From Enterobacter asburiae (GTDB taxonomy: Bacteria; Pseudomonadota; Gammaproteobacteria; Enterobacterales; Enterobacteriaceae): a stretch of 64,000 bases of DNA. The stretch covers positions 682,001-746,000 of the forward strand of contig JAAQVN010000001.1 of NCBI GenBank assembly GCA_011754535.1, given 5' to 3'. A model generated the notes under the pieces. The model saw only the letters and a program-made list of their open reading frames with translations. It searched no databases and was not told the DNA's origin. Shown here piece by piece: positions 26,464 through 37,130 of the stretch (the first letter of the stretch is position 1; each line of letters opens with the position of its first letter). The position numbers were made by a program, and so were the translations under genes.

Positions 26464-27516
26464 GTGGGGCAACGAATTCCCGTTACGCTCGGCAATATTG
26501 CGCCGCTGACGTTAAAACCGTTTCGCGCGGGTCAACTCGCACTGGTTTGTGAGGGGGGAGGACAGCGCGGCATTTTCACCGCCGGCGTGCTGGATGAATT
26601 TATGCGCGCGCAGTTCAACCCGTTTGACCTCTACTTCGGTACGTCCGCCGGGGCGCAGAATCTCTCTGCCTATGTCTGTAACCAACCCGGCTACGCGCGA
26701 AAAGTAATCATGCGCTACACCACGGCGAAAGAATTTTTTAACCCGGTGCGCTTCGTGCGCGGCGGCAACCTGATCGATCTCGACTGGCTTCTGGAGTCGA
26801 CCTCCAGCCAGATGCCGCTGGCCATGGATACCGCCGCCCGTCTGTTTGATAGCGGCAAAGCGTTCTGGATGTGCGCCAGCCGGGGGGATGACTACTCGCC
26901 GGGCTATTTCTCACCGCAGAAGGATAACTGGCTGGACATCATCCGCGCCTCCAGCGCTATTCCCGGTTTTTATCGTACCGGAGCTCTGCTGGACGGCATC
27001 AGCTATCTGGACGGTGGCATCAGCGACGCGGTGCCGGTGCAGGAAGCCGCCCGGCGCGGGGCGAAAACCATCGTGGTGATCCGGACTGTGCCGTCGCAAA
27101 TGTATTACACACCCCAGTGGTTTAAACGGATGGAGCGCTGGCTGGGCGACAGCAGCCTGCAGCCGCTGGTGAACATCGCAAAGCAGCATGAAACCACCTA
27201 CGGTGCGATGCAGCGCTTTATTGAAAAACCGCCGGGTAAGCTGCGAATTTTTGAAATCTATCCGCCGAAGCCGCTGCTGAGCATGGCGCTGGGCAGCCGC
27301 ATCCCTGCGCTGCGCATGGATTACAAAACGGGGCGGCTGTGCGGGCGTTACTTCCTGGCGACGGTGGGGAAAATGCTGGCGGAGCAGCCGCCGCTTCATC
27401 GGCATAAACGGATTATTATGCCGCCTGCGGTTGTCGCCAATGATGCCCTGACGATGCCGCTGGTGGATATCCCGCAGGCGAATGACGCTTTACTGGATAA
27501 CGAGGATCTGGCGTGA
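26464..27516 (+). CDS. yjjU: Patatin-like phospholipase family protein YjjU
   Basis: 350 aa from a GTG at 26464 (AGCAGAGGTG context), starting with the K-12-like GQRIPVTLGNIAPLTL; E. coli YjjU is 357 aa. Patatin fold: oxyanion glycine-rich loop VCEGGGQRGIFTAG, serine elbow GTSAG, and catalytic Asp in LDGGISDAVPV. Family members are acyl hydrolases; the substrate of YjjU is not established. The stop overlaps the yjjV start in a GTGA arrangement, so the pair is translationally coupled. Confidence 0.94.
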   Translation: MGQRIPVTLGNIAPLTLKPFRAGQLALVCEGGGQRGIFTAGVLDEFMRAQFNPFDLYFGTSAGAQNLSAYVCNQPGYARKVIMRYTTAKEFFNPVRFVRGGNLIDLDWLLESTSSQMPLAMDTAARLFDSGKAFWMCASRGDDYSPGYFSPQKDNWLDIIRASSAIPGFYRTGALLDGISYLDGGISDAVPVQEAARRGAKTIVVIRTVPSQMYYTPQWFKRMERWLGDSSLQPLVNIAKQHETTYGAMQRFIEKPPGKLRIFEIYPPKPLLSMALGSRIPALRMDYKTGRLCGRYFLATVGKMLAEQPPLHRHKRIIMPPAVVANDALTMPLVDIPQANDALLDNEDLA

Positions 27517-28295
27517 CGCACCGCTTTGTTGATACCCACTGCCACTTTGATTTCCCGCCGTTTGCGGGGGATGAAGCGCAAAGCATTGCGAAAGCTGCCG
27601 AGGCAGGCGTTCAGGCCATCATTGTGCCGTCAGTAGAAGCGGCCTATTTTTCCCGCGTGCTGGATCTTTCCACGCGATACCCCGCGCTTTATGCCGCGCT
27701 CGGCCTGCATCCGATTGTCATTGAGCGCCATCGTGATGAGCATCTTGAAGAGCTGGATCAGGTGCTGCAAAGTGCAGGAGAGAAACTTGTCGCCATCGGC
27801 GAGATCGGCCTCGATCTCTATCGCGAGGATCCGCAGTTTGAACGCCAGCAGACGATCCTCGACGCGCAGCTCAGGCTGGCAAAGCGTCACGATCTGCCGG
27901 TGATCCTCCACTCAAGGCGCACGCACGATAAGCTCGCAATGCACCTTAAACGTATCGATCTGCCGCGAAGAGGCGTTGTACACGGTTTTTCCGGCAGCCT
28001 GCAGCAAGCGCAGCGTTTTATTGAGCTGGGGTATAAAATTGGCGTCGGTGGCACCATCACCTATCCGCGCGCCAGTAAAACCCGCGATGTGATGGCGCAG
28101 CTGCCGCTGTCCGCGCTCCTGCTGGAAACTGACGCGCCGGATATGCCGCTGAATGGTTTTCAGGGGCAGCCGAATCGCCCGGAACAGGCGGCGCGCGTTT
28201 TTGACGTGCTGTGCGAACTGCGTCAGGAACCTGAAGATGAGATTGCTGGCGCGCTGCTGGAAAATACCCGTTCGGTTTTTGGCATCACGCTATAG
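27513..28295 (+). CDS. yjjV: TatD-family metal-dependent hydrolase YjjV
   Basis: 260 aa (E. coli 259) from GTG 27513. Metal-binding residues of the TatD/TIM-barrel amidohydrolase fold are present: HCHFDF near the N-terminus, [23 protein letters not shown], and [10 protein letters not shown] near the C-terminus. TatD relatives act as 3'-5' deoxyribonucleases; YjjV itself is not well characterised. It is coupled to yjjU by a 4-nt overlap. Its last 6 nt overlap the 3' end of convergent yjjW, so no terminator lies between. Confidence 0.94.
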   Translation: MTHRFVDTHCHFDFPPFAGDEAQSIAKAAEAGVQAIIVPSVEAAYFSRVLDLSTRYPALYAALGLHPIVIERHRDEHLEELDQVLQSAGEKLVAIGEIGLDLYREDPQFERQQTILDAQLRLAKRHDLPVILHSRRTHDKLAMHLKRIDLPRRGVVHGFSGSLQQAQRFIELGYKIGVGGTITYPRASKTRDVMAQLPLSALLLETDAPDMPLNGFQGQPNRPEQAARVFDVLCELRQEPEDEIAGALLENTRSVFGITL

Positions 28296-29150
28296 ATAAA
28301 GCGCCGGACGAATCACCGTTATTTTCTTTTTTTCCAGCGACCGGGCCAGCGGTTCAACGTCCTCCGGCGTGGCGCTGCGCCATGACGCTGCCTCGCCGTA
28401 AACCCCATGCGCATGAAAAGCGTTGATGCGCACCGGCACATTCCCAAGCCCGTGGATAAAGGTCGTTAGCGGCTTGAGATGTTCCAGGTAATCACACTGC
28501 TCCGGAATAACCAGCAAGCGGAGTTCCGTCAAACGGTGACGATCTGCCAGCCAGCGGATGCTCTGTTTAATCTGCGGGTTTTCGCGCCCGGTCAGGAAGC
28601 GGTGATGCTCGTTCCCCCACGCCTTCAGATCCAGCATCGCGCCATCCAGTACCGGCAGCAGCTTTTGCCAGCCGGTTTCGCTTAACAGACCGTTGCTGTC
28701 TACCATGCAGGTTAAATGATGTAGCTCAGGATCGGTTTTGATCGCGGTAAACAGGGCGATTAAAAACGGCAGCTGCGTGGTGGCTTCGCCCCCGCTGACG
28801 GTAACGCCCTCAATAAAGGGGGCGGCTTTTCGGATCTGCGTGAGGATCTCCTCCACGCTCAGGCGGTTCGCCATGGGCGTGGCCTGCTGCTGGCACAGGC
28901 GCAGGCAGGTGTCGCACTGCTGGCAGTGACTCTCCTGCCACCAGACGCGTCCTGCCTGAATGGTCAGCGCGTCATGCGGGCAGTGGGGCACGCAGTCCCC
29001 GCAGTCGTTGCAGCGCCCGATGGTCCACGGGTTGTGGCAGGTTTTGCAGCGCAGGTTGCAGCCCTGCAGGAACAGCGCCAGGCGGCTGCCCGGCCCGTCT
29101 ACGCAGGAGAAGGGAATGACCTGACTAACTAAAGCGCATCTGCTGTTCAT
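28290..29150 (-). CDS. yjjW: YjjW, radical SAM activating enzyme for glycyl-radical protein YjjI
   Basis: 286 aa. Radical-SAM motif C-x3-C-x2-C at C31, C35 and C38 ([11 protein letters not shown]). An inserted ferredoxin-like module with two further 4Fe-4S sites follows (C47, C50, C53, C57 and C76, C79, C82, C86), as in pyruvate-formate-lyase-like activases of the larger class. The SAM-binding [11 protein letters not shown] and MVDSNG motifs follow. By family it installs the glycyl radical on its partner, encoded immediately upstream and overlapping by 26 nt. The substrate of the pair is unknown. The N-terminus [20 protein letters not shown] matches K-12 YjjW. Confidence 0.93.
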   Translation of the reverse strand: MNSRCALVSQVIPFSCVDGPGSRLALFLQGCNLRCKTCHNPWTIGRCNDCGDCVPHCPHDALTIQAGRVWWQESHCQQCDTCLRLCQQQATPMANRLSVEEILTQIRKAAPFIEGVTVSGGEATTQLPFLIALFTAIKTDPELHHLTCMVDSNGLLSETGWQKLLPVLDGAMLDLKAWGNEHHRFLTGRENPQIKQSIRWLADRHRLTELRLLVIPEQCDYLEHLKPLTTFIHGLGNVPVRINAFHAHGVYGEAASWRSATPEDVEPLARSLEKKKITVIRPALYL

Positions 29151-30672
29151 GGCTTATCACGCGCGGCTGACGTTCCAGAATTCGGGTATTGCGTGCGGCT
29201 TCTTCACCCAGCCAGGTGGTATTGGTGCGCGATCCGGCATCGCGGTACTTTTCCAGATCCGACAAGCGCACCATATACCCGGTTACGCGGACCAGATCGT
29301 TACCGGCGACATTCGCGGTGAACTCACGCATACCGGCCCTGAACGCACCCAGGCAAAGCTGAACCACCGCCTGAGGATTGCGTTTTACCGTCTCATCCAG
29401 CGTTAAAATATCGCTAATCCCGGAGTGATAGTGTTTATGGTGCGGCGCAACAGCCAGCAGGTGGCTGATGGGATCCGGTTCGTCACCGTACGGCAGACGC
29501 GCCCCCGGCGTGGTGCCCGAATCGGAGCTGATGCCTGACTGGGCGTGCAGCATCGCGCGCTGCTTCCAGCCGTGCTTCACCGGAGTGTTTTCGACGAACG
29601 CCGCAAGCTGTTCGCTGATGCGATAGCCCAGCGCGTTGGCCTGTTCGTCTTTTCCGTAGCGTCCCGCTATTCCTGCTTTCTCACAGAGCGCGTTTACCGC
29701 TTCCGCCAGGCCGTACATGCCAAACATCGGCACAAACCGATCGGCATCAATCAGCCCCTCTTTTACCAGGAAGCTATTCTCAAAGAAGCCAGACTGCCCG
29801 TACAGGAAATCGCAGCGTGCATCGATGATGGCAATTTGCTGCTGGCAGTAGTGCGGGAGCGTGCGGGTGAAGAAGTCTTCAATGGATGTGCTGCGTTCAG
29901 CCATGGCTTTGAGGTTAAGGCGCACCAGGGTGCTGCCACCGCCTGCCAGCGGCAGGGAGTTGTAACAACTCACCACGCCGTAACGGCCTTTTGTGAAAAT
30001 TTTATCATTCATTGGGCCATTGGAAATATGCGGTTTGCTGCATTCACATATGTTTTTTGCCACCTCAAGTAGCAAGTCGTCCGGGGTGATATCGGGATCG
30101 TAGATAAAGGTCAGGTTCGGCGCGACCTGCTTCAGCTCTGCGTCGGCACGCAGAATGGCACGGGTAATGGGGCCGTCGGCAGGCCCGATGTTTGCGTGCA
30201 TAAACGCATCCGGCAGCGTACGGTCGAGATAGCGCCAGAAACGTTTTACTCGGCTATCGATCTCTTCTTGTGTTAGAATTCTAACATACGGAGTTAATAT
30301 CGCATCAAGCTGACCGAGATAGACCGGCATCGATGTGACGGACGGAACATGGTGGTAGAGGATGGTTAACAGCGAGAGGGCGTCGTCGAGATCTTTCGCC
30401 CCTTCCAGCTCCAGCCATTCTGAACCGTTAGCCAGAAATTTTGCGTAATCCGGCAGAACGTAACGGGGTTTGTAAGGCGCGTGGCCTTCGAACATGTCGC
30501 AGATAAACCCTTCGTCCAGCGCGGCTCGCGCGGCCTCAGGAAGTGTCGGATACGGCAGGTTGTTTTCCGCTTCCAGCGCCAGAAAATGACGTTTTTGTTC
30601 CGGGGTTAACACCGGGCTTGTCACAATGTGCTGGCAACGTTGTTGCAGGGCGTCGGGGCTGGAGTGGGGCAT
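29125..30672 (-). CDS. yjjI: YjjI, uncharacterised glycyl-radical enzyme (DUF3029)
   Basis: 515 aa (E. coli 516). The C-terminal glycyl-radical motif is [10 protein letters not shown], with the radical Gly at about 465, 50 residues from the end. A candidate thiyl Cys sits in [15 protein letters not shown]. This is shorter than pyruvate formate-lyase (~760 aa), and the reaction is not known to me; strict anaerobic function is expected. yjjW (activase) overlaps its 3' end. Its coding region also holds a perfect DeoR operator (30271-30286) that belongs to the divergent deo promoter P1. This ties its sequence, and perhaps its expression, to deoxynucleoside metabolism. Confidence 0.92.
   Translation of the reverse strand: MPHSSPDALQQRCQHIVTSPVLTPEQKRHFLALEAENNLPYPTLPEAARAALDEGFICDMFEGHAPYKPRYVLPDYAKFLANGSEWLELEGAKDLDDALSLLTILYHHVPSVTSMPVYLGQLDAILTPYVRILTQEEIDSRVKRFWRYLDRTLPDAFMHANIGPADGPITRAILRADAELKQVAPNLTFIYDPDITPDDLLLEVAKNICECSKPHISNGPMNDKIFTKGRYGVVSCYNSLPLAGGGSTLVRLNLKAMAERSTSIEDFFTRTLPHYCQQQIAIIDARCDFLYGQSGFFENSFLVKEGLIDADRFVPMFGMYGLAEAVNALCEKAGIAGRYGKDEQANALGYRISEQLAAFVENTPVKHGWKQRAMLHAQSGISSDSGTTPGARLPYGDEPDPISHLLAVAPHHKHYHSGISDILTLDETVKRNPQAVVQLCLGAFRAGMREFTANVAGNDLVRVTGYMVRLSDLEKYRDAGSRTNTTWLGEEAARNTRILERQPRVISHEQQMRFS
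30271..30286 (+). promoter_or_regulatory. DeoR operator O1 (deoP1), inside yjjI
   Basis: TGTTAGAATTCTAACA is a perfect 16-bp palindrome identical to the E. coli deo operator. It lies in the 5' part of yjjI on the opposite strand. The second operator before deoC is 603 bp away centre to centre, close to the ~599 bp known for DeoR looping in E. coli. Confidence 0.92.
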
Positions 30673-30787
30673 ATTCGCTTCCTTGAGTGTTCTGCGGATG
30701 ATGAGCGAATTGTAGGAAGCCAGCCTGTCGGGGCTTTTGATCCGACAGGGGGTATCGCTGCTTTAGCCGGCAATTTACGTACTAAAG

Positions 30788-30889
30788 TTTGAAGAAGATC
30801 TCATTACAGTAATGCAAATTTGTACGCAGTTTTCATTAACTGTGATGAATGTCGAAGTGTGGATGCGGGTGAATGTTAGAATACTCACA
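30788..30889 (+). promoter_or_regulatory. deoP2: two CRP sites (CytR control) and DeoR operator O2
   Basis: CRP-like sites TTTGA-N6-TCTCA (30788-30803) and TGTGA-N6-TCGAA (30841-30856) are spaced 53 bp, as in E. coli deoP2 where CytR binds between them. The DeoR operator TGTTAGAATACTCACA occupies 30874-30889 and contains a -10-like TAGAAT, placing the start point near 30889 with CRP centred about -40 and -93. Confidence 0.82.
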
Positions 30890-30934
30890 GACCCGCAAGG
30901 TAAAATTTATACGGCACTGCCGTTGGAGAATGTT

Positions 30935-31714
30935 ATGACCGATTTAACTGCAAGCAGCCTGCGCGCGTTGAAACTGATGGACCTGACCACCCTGAACGAT
31001 GACGACACCAATGAAAAAGTCATCGCCCTGTGCCATCAGGCGAAAACGCCAGTGGGCAACACCGCCGCTGTCTGCATCTACCCGCGCTTTATCCCGATTG
31101 CCCGCAAAACGCTGAAAGAGCAGGGCACTCCGGACGTGCGCATTGCAACCGTGACTAACTTCCCGCACGGCAACGACGATATCGAGATCGCGCTGGCGGA
31201 AACCCGTGCGGCGATTGCCTACGGCGCAGACGAAGTTGACGTGGTGTTCCCTTACCGCGCGCTGATCGCTGGCAACGAGCAGGTCGGTTTTGACCTGGTG
31301 AAAGCCTGTAAAGACGCGTGTGCGGCGGCAAACGTGCTGCTCAAAGTGATCATCGAAACCGGCGAGCTGAAAGAAGAGGCGCTGATTCGTAAAGCGTCTG
31401 AAATCTCTATCAAAGCCGGTGCGGATTTCATTAAAACCTCTACCGGTAAAGTACCGGTGAATGCGACCCCGGAAAGCGCGCGCATCATGATGGAAGTTAT
31501 CCGCGATATGGGCGTGTCCAAAACCGTTGGCTTCAAGCCTGCGGGCGGCGTGCGTACCGCGGAAGACGCGCAGCAGTTCCTGGCAATTGCCGACGAGCTG
31601 TTTGGCGCAGAGTGGGCGGATTCCCGTCACTACCGCTTCGGTGCGTCCAGCCTGCTGGCCAGCCTGCTGAAAGCGCTGGGTCACGGCGACGGTAAGAGCG
31701 CAAGCAGCTACTGA
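30935..31714 (+). CDS. deoC: Deoxyribose-phosphate aldolase
   Basis: 259 aa, equal to E. coli, from ATG 30935 with TTGGAG upstream. It splits 2-deoxyribose-5-phosphate to glyceraldehyde-3-phosphate and acetaldehyde. The Schiff-base Lys is K167 in [15 protein letters not shown] and the proton-relay Lys is K201 in [13 protein letters not shown]102 lies in EVDVVFPY. First gene of deoCABD, controlled by DeoR, CytR and CRP at P1 and P2. A REP pair lies between it and deoA. Confidence 0.98.
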   Translation: MTDLTASSLRALKLMDLTTLNDDDTNEKVIALCHQAKTPVGNTAAVCIYPRFIPIARKTLKEQGTPDVRIATVTNFPHGNDDIEIALAETRAAIAYGADEVDVVFPYRALIAGNEQVGFDLVKACKDACAAANVLLKVIIETGELKEEALIRKASEISIKAGADFIKTSTGKVPVNATPESARIMMEVIRDMGVSKTVGFKPAGGVRTAEDAQQFLAIADELFGAEWADSRHYRFGASSLLASLLKALGHGDGKSASSY

Positions 31715-31725
31715 TTGCCAGACAA

Positions 31726-31794
31726 TGCCGGATGACGCTTCGCTTATCCGGCCTACAGGATCGTAGGGCGGGTAAGCGTAGCGCCACCCGCCAC
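31726..31794. repeat. REP pair (BIME) between deoC and deoA
   Basis: TGCCGGATGACGCTTCGCTT followed by ATCCGGCCTACA, then a second inverted unit GTAGGGCGGGTAAGCG followed by TAGCGCCACCCGCC. Two REP hairpins in opposite orientation. Such pairs commonly tune distal gene expression by stabilising upstream mRNA. Confidence 0.8.
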
Positions 31795-31823
31795 AACTCC
31801 CCCGATTCCGCATGGAGGTTACC

Positions 31824-33146
31824 GTGTTTCTCGCACAAGAAATTATTCGTAAAAAACGTGATGGTCAGGCATTAAGCGACGAAGAGATCCGCTTCTTTAT
31901 CAACGGCATTCGTGATAACACCGTCTCAGAAGGGCAGATTGCTGCTCTGGCGATGACCATTTTCTTCCACGATATGTCGATGCCCGAGCGCGTGTCGCTG
32001 ACCATGGCGATGCGAGATTCAGGAACCGTTCTGGACTGGAAAAGCCTTAACCTTAACGGCCCGATTGTGGACAAACACTCCACCGGCGGCGTGGGCGACG
32101 TGACCTCTCTGATGCTTGGCCCCATGGTGGCAGCCTGCGGCGGTTACATTCCGATGATCTCCGGGCGCGGCCTGGGCCACACCGGCGGTACGCTCGACAA
32201 ACTGGAAGCCATTCCGGGCTTCGATATCTTCCCGGACGACAACCGCTTCCGCGACATTATTAAAGACGTTGGTGTGGCGATTATCGGCCAGACCAGCTCT
32301 CTTGCTCCGGCAGACAAACGTTTCTATGCAACCCGCGATATCACCGCGACCGTTGACTCCATCCCGCTGATCACCGCCTCTATCCTGGCGAAGAAACTGG
32401 CTGAAGGGCTGGACGCGCTGGTGATGGACGTGAAGGTGGGCAGCGGCGCCTTTATGCCGACCTATGAACTCTCTGAGGCGCTGGCCGAAGCGATTGTTGG
32501 CGTCTCCAACGGCGCGGGCGTGCGCACCACCGCGCTGCTGACCGACATGAACCAGGTGCTGGCTTCCAGCGCCGGTAACGCGGTTGAAGTCCGCGAAGCC
32601 GTGCAATTTCTCACTGGCGAATACCGTAACCCGCGTCTGTTCGACGTCACTATGGCGCTGTGCGTGGAGATGCTCATCTCCGGCAAGCTTGCTAAAGACG
32701 ATGCGGAGGCCCGCGCGAAGCTGCAGGCGGTGCTGGACAACGGCAAAGCGGCGGAGATCTTTGGCCGCATGGTGGCGGCGCAAAAAGGCCCGACCGATTT
32801 CGTCGAAAATTACGCGAAGTACCTGCCGACAGCGATGCTCAGCAAAGCCGTCTATGCGGATAGCGAAGGCTTTGTCTCTGCCATGGACACCCGCGCGCTC
32901 GGCATGGCTGTCGTGTCTATGGGCGGCGGTCGTCGTCAGGCATCCGACACCATTGATTACAGCGTCGGCTTTACCGATATGGCCCGTCTGGGCGACAGCG
33001 TTGACGGCCAACGTCCGCTGGCGGTGATCCACGCCAAAGATGAAGCCAGCTGGCAGGACGCGGCGAAAGCGGTGAAAGCCGCCATTACGCTTGATGATAA
33101 AGCGCCGGAAAACACCCCAACGGTCTATCGCCGTATCACCGAATAG
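31824..33146 (+). CDS. deoA: Thymidine phosphorylase
   Basis: 440 aa from GTG 31824, matching the E. coli length; GGAGG lies five bases upstream, so the in-frame ATG at 31812 is not used. It converts thymidine and phosphate to thymine and deoxyribose-1-phosphate. Family motifs: [17 protein letters not shown] (phosphate loop), [36 protein letters not shown], and [17 protein letters not shown]. Second gene of the deo operon, separated from deoC by a REP pair and from deoB by 53 nt. Confidence 0.98.
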   Translation: MFLAQEIIRKKRDGQALSDEEIRFFINGIRDNTVSEGQIAALAMTIFFHDMSMPERVSLTMAMRDSGTVLDWKSLNLNGPIVDKHSTGGVGDVTSLMLGPMVAACGGYIPMISGRGLGHTGGTLDKLEAIPGFDIFPDDNRFRDIIKDVGVAIIGQTSSLAPADKRFYATRDITATVDSIPLITASILAKKLAEGLDALVMDVKVGSGAFMPTYELSEALAEAIVGVSNGAGVRTTALLTDMNQVLASSAGNAVEVREAVQFLTGEYRNPRLFDVTMALCVEMLISGKLAKDDAEARAKLQAVLDNGKAAEIFGRMVAAQKGPTDFVENYAKYLPTAMLSKAVYADSEGFVSAMDTRALGMAVVSMGGGRRQASDTIDYSVGFTDMARLGDSVDGQRPLAVIHAKDEASWQDAAKAVKAAITLDDKAPENTPTVYRRITE

Positions 33147-33184
33147 CGGTATACTGATCTGATCGCATTTTTATGAAGCACTAA

Positions 33185-34423
<1,239 letters not shown>

Positions 34424-34432
34424 ACGGATTGG

Positions 34433-34478
34433 GTGCGGCCTGATGCCCTCATCCCAACCCTCTCCCTGTGGGAGAGGG
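34433..34478. repeat. 46-nt dispersed REP-like element, copy C
   Basis: GTGCGGCCTGATGCCCTC, ATCCCAAC, then CCTCTCCC / GGGAGAGG around TGT. Lies between deoB and deoD inside the operon, without an attached terminator hairpin, so transcription can continue into deoD. Confidence 0.8.
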
Positions 34479-34504
34479 AGATATTAAATGAAAAGGAACT
34501 GAAG

Positions 34505-35227
34505 ATGGCAACTCCTCACATTAACGCAGAAATGGGTGATTTCGCTGACGTCGTATTGATGCCGGGCGACCCGCTGCGCGCGAAGCACATTGCGGAAACC
34601 TTCCTCGAAGACGTACGTGAAGTGAACAACGTTCGCGGCATGCTGGGCTTCACCGGTACCTATAAAGGCCGCAAAATCTCCGTCATGGGCCACGGTATGG
34701 GTATCCCATCCTGCTCCATCTACACCAAAGAGCTGATCACCGACTTCGGCGTGAAGAAAATCATCCGCGTGGGCTCCTGCGGCGCGGTGCGCATGGACGT
34801 TAAGCTGCGTGATATCGTTATCGGCATGGGTGCCTGCACCGATTCCAAAGTTAACCGTATGCGTTTCAAAGACCACGACTTCGCGGCGATTGCTGACTTC
34901 GGCATGGTGCGTGACGCAGTCGACGCGGCAAAAGCGCTGGGCGTTGAAGCGCGCGTGGGTAACATCTTCTCTGCTGACCTGTTCTATGCACCGGACGGCG
35001 GCGAGATGTTCGACGTGATGGAAAAATACGGCATCCTGGGCGTGGAAATGGAAGCGGCGGGTATCTACGGCGTCGCGGCTGAGTTTGGTGCGAAAGCGCT
35101 GACCATCTGTACCGTCTCTGACCACATCCGTACCCACGAGCAGACCACCGCTGCCGAGCGTCAGACCACCTTCAACGACATGATCAAAATCGCGCTGGAA
35201 TCCGTTCTGCTGGGCGATAAAGAGTAA
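34505..35227 (+). CDS. deoD: Purine nucleoside phosphorylase DeoD-type
   Basis: 240 aa (E. coli 239) from ATG 34505 with AAGGAA upstream; an in-frame ATG in the repeat at 34433 is rejected. It phosphorolyses purine (deoxy)nucleosides. Phosphate- and nucleoside-site motifs: [45 protein letters not shown] and [11 protein letters not shown]. Last gene of the deo operon; a REP and terminator structure follows. In K-12 the next gene is yjjJ, absent here. Confidence 0.98.
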   Translation: MATPHINAEMGDFADVVLMPGDPLRAKHIAETFLEDVREVNNVRGMLGFTGTYKGRKISVMGHGMGIPSCSIYTKELITDFGVKKIIRVGSCGAVRMDVKLRDIVIGMGACTDSKVNRMRFKDHDFAAIADFGMVRDAVDAAKALGVEARVGNIFSADLFYAPDGGEMFDVMEKYGILGVEMEAAGIYGVAAEFGAKALTICTVSDHIRTHEQTTAAERQTTFNDMIKIALESVLLGDKE

Positions 35228-35236
35228 GAGCTGTTG

Positions 35237-35311
35237 TGCCGGGTGGCGGCTTCGCCTGACCCGGCCTACGGTTTTGTAGGCCCGCTAAGCGCAGCGCCAG
35301 CGGGCTTTTTT
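35237..35311 (+). repeat. REP pair serving as deo operon terminator
   Basis: TGCCGGGTGGCGGCTTCGCC then TGACCCGGCCTACGG, followed by an opposite unit GTAGGCCCGCTAAGCGCAG and CGCCAGCGGGC ending in TTTTTT. The second hairpin (GCCCGCT / AGCGGGC plus T run) has terminator form. Located 9 nt after deoD and just before the convergent lplA end. Confidence 0.8.
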
Positions 35312-35312
35312 A

Positions 35313-36329
35313 CTAGCGCACTGCCTGTGCAATCCATGCTGACAAATCCCTTAACTCTTTTTCCTGCCCTGGGAAATCCCCAATCAACGCGTCGCATTCC
35401 TGCTGCAGCATATCTGCCCGATACAAACAGCCCTGCAAGCGGGCCGCCAGCGCTTCTAACGGTGCCGGGTTGAGGCTGTCCGTAAATACCTGCGTGCGGG
35501 TGATATGGCCTTTCTCCACGTCAAAATGCAGCTCTACACCGCCCCAGGTAAAACGTTCGTCCAGCAGGTGAGAAAACGCGGGGGCCTGACCGAAGTTCCA
35601 CTCCCAGCTGCTCTGGCGGGCAAAGGTTTCGGCGAAGTTGGGCAGATCCGGGGTTTTATCCGGCGAAATCACTTCTGCATCCACGCGCTCGCCGTAATGT
35701 TTAAAGAACGCGTCACGGATCGCGTCGCAAATTTGCTCGTGCGTAATCCCCGGCAGCAGTTCAACCAGATTCGCCACGCGCCCGCGCACGGAGGTAATCC
35801 CTTTCGCCTGGAGCTTTTTCTTGTCCGGATTCAGGTAGTTCGCCAGACGGCTCAGATCGGCGTTCAGCAGCAGGGTGCCGTGGTGGAACCCGCGATCCAT
35901 GGTTTCGCGGTAGGCGGAGCCGGAGACTTTTCGGTCGCCCTCGGACGTTTTCACTACCAGGTCGTTCCGCCCCGACGCCTCCGCCGTCACGCCGAGTGAA
36001 TTCAGCGCGTTAAGGACAATCGAGGTGGAGATGGTTTTGTCGTACTCCGGTTTACCCGCCATAAAGGTAAAGCAGGTATTGCCCAGATCGTGAAATACCG
36101 CGCCGCCGCCGCTGCTGCGGCGCGCCAGACGGACGTTGTCCTCTTCCATACGCCGCGTATTGCACTCTTTCCACGGGTTTTGCGCACGGCCAATGACCAC
36201 TGTATCGGCGTTGCGCCAGAGAAACAGCACGCGCTGGGTGGCGGGCATCTGGCGGAAGATGCACTCTTCTACCGCGAGATTAAACCAGGGATCATAAGAG
36301 TCAGAGATAAGCAGGCGTAACGTCGTCAT
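35313..36329 (-). CDS. lplA: Lipoate-protein ligase A
   Basis: 338 aa (same as E. coli LplA). It activates free lipoate with ATP and attaches it to lipoyl domains of pyruvate and 2-oxoglutarate dehydrogenases and GcvH. Catalytic-domain motifs: [34 protein letters not shown], the lipoyl-AMP Lys in [17 protein letters not shown], and [19 protein letters not shown]. The C-terminal accessory domain covers roughly residues 250-338. It starts [20 protein letters not shown]. It is convergent with deoD and followed upstream by ytjB in the same direction, 39 nt away. Confidence 0.97.
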   Translation of the reverse strand: MTTLRLLISDSYDPWFNLAVEECIFRQMPATQRVLFLWRNADTVVIGRAQNPWKECNTRRMEEDNVRLARRSSGGGAVFHDLGNTCFTFMAGKPEYDKTISTSIVLNALNSLGVTAEASGRNDLVVKTSEGDRKVSGSAYRETMDRGFHHGTLLLNADLSRLANYLNPDKKKLQAKGITSVRGRVANLVELLPGITHEQICDAIRDAFFKHYGERVDAEVISPDKTPDLPNFAETFARQSSWEWNFGQAPAFSHLLDERFTWGGVELHFDVEKGHITRTQVFTDSLNPAPLEALAARLQGCLYRADMLQQECDALIGDFPGQEKELRDLSAWIAQAVR

Positions 36330-36368
36330 GGCAGAGTTCCTTTTCCGAATCGTTCGCCTACTTTATCA

Positions 36369-37013
36369 CTATTCTTTCTTCTCGCTCTCTTCGTCTTCGG
36401 GAACCGATCTGCTGGCGGTCAGCAGGAACGGCGACTGCTGCCAGCGGGTGCGCTTGCCCTGAAGCAGGGTACGCGCCAGCACGACGCCAATGGCCAGCGA
36501 GAGTAGCAGCATCAGGCGCAAAATATTGGTGGTATTATCCACCTGTTTGGCTTCGGTCGGCAGAGTGTGAGTATCGAGCGTCAGGCGGAGATAGCCCAGC
36601 GGACCATTCTTGCCCTGAATGGGTTCGACGATCTGCTGGTTAAAATAGCCTCCGGCTTTTTTGCCGTCCAGCGCCAGTCTGTCGCGCACGTCGACGTGCT
36701 CTCCGGCGCGGGCAATCAGGTCACCTTTTTCATCGTATACGCCCGCATCCAGAATGCGGCTGTTTTCCGTAAGCTGACGCAAGACCTGGCCTATCCGCTT
36801 ATCGTCCGGCGTCTCGGTGCGCATCAGGGGCGCAACGTTGAGCGTCACCTGACGTGCCAGCGTGCGGGCCAGCTCTTCAAACTGCGGGTTGCGCTGCCGC
36901 TGATGGTTCTGACTAAACCACGATGCCCCCTGCATCAATGCCACTAACAGTGCGAGACAGGAAAGGACAATCACGGCGCGATGAAGCCGGAATTTCAGTT
37001 TTGCGCGAGCCAT
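36369..37013 (-). CDS. ytjB: YtjB (Smp/AhpA) membrane protein
   Basis: 214 aa, equal to E. coli YtjB/Smp. An N-terminal membrane helix (LHRAVIVLSCLALLVALMQG) is followed by a periplasmic domain of about 115 residues (LARTLARQVTLNVAPLMRTE, DAGVYDEKGDLIARAGEHVD). A second membrane helix (ILRLMLLLSLAIGVVLARTL) leads to a short basic-acidic cytoplasmic tail. The arrangement resembles a chemoreceptor-like sensor without output domain. Function is not settled. Divergent from serB, with the two starts separated by about 117 nt of promoter region. Confidence 0.93.
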   Translation of the reverse strand: MARAKLKFRLHRAVIVLSCLALLVALMQGASWFSQNHQRQRNPQFEELARTLARQVTLNVAPLMRTETPDDKRIGQVLRQLTENSRILDAGVYDEKGDLIARAGEHVDVRDRLALDGKKAGGYFNQQIVEPIQGKNGPLGYLRLTLDTHTLPTEAKQVDNTTNILRLMLLLSLAIGVVLARTLLQGKRTRWQQSPFLLTASRSVPEDEESEKKE

Positions 37014-37130
37014 ATTCCACCTGCTGAAAATTTAGGGCTTAATGTTGCCAGAAGTGATGGTTACAGGGTAGCCTCATGCGTTATTTTCCCTCTGGAACCT
37101 TCCGGCGCGAACGAAATTACAGGAGCTTTA

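Noticed and set aside
29957..29971. GAGTTGTAACAACTC as a third DeoR operator (OE)
   Set aside because: A palindrome inside yjjI, but it lacks the TGTTAG core and lies about 313 bp from O1; chance cannot be excluded.
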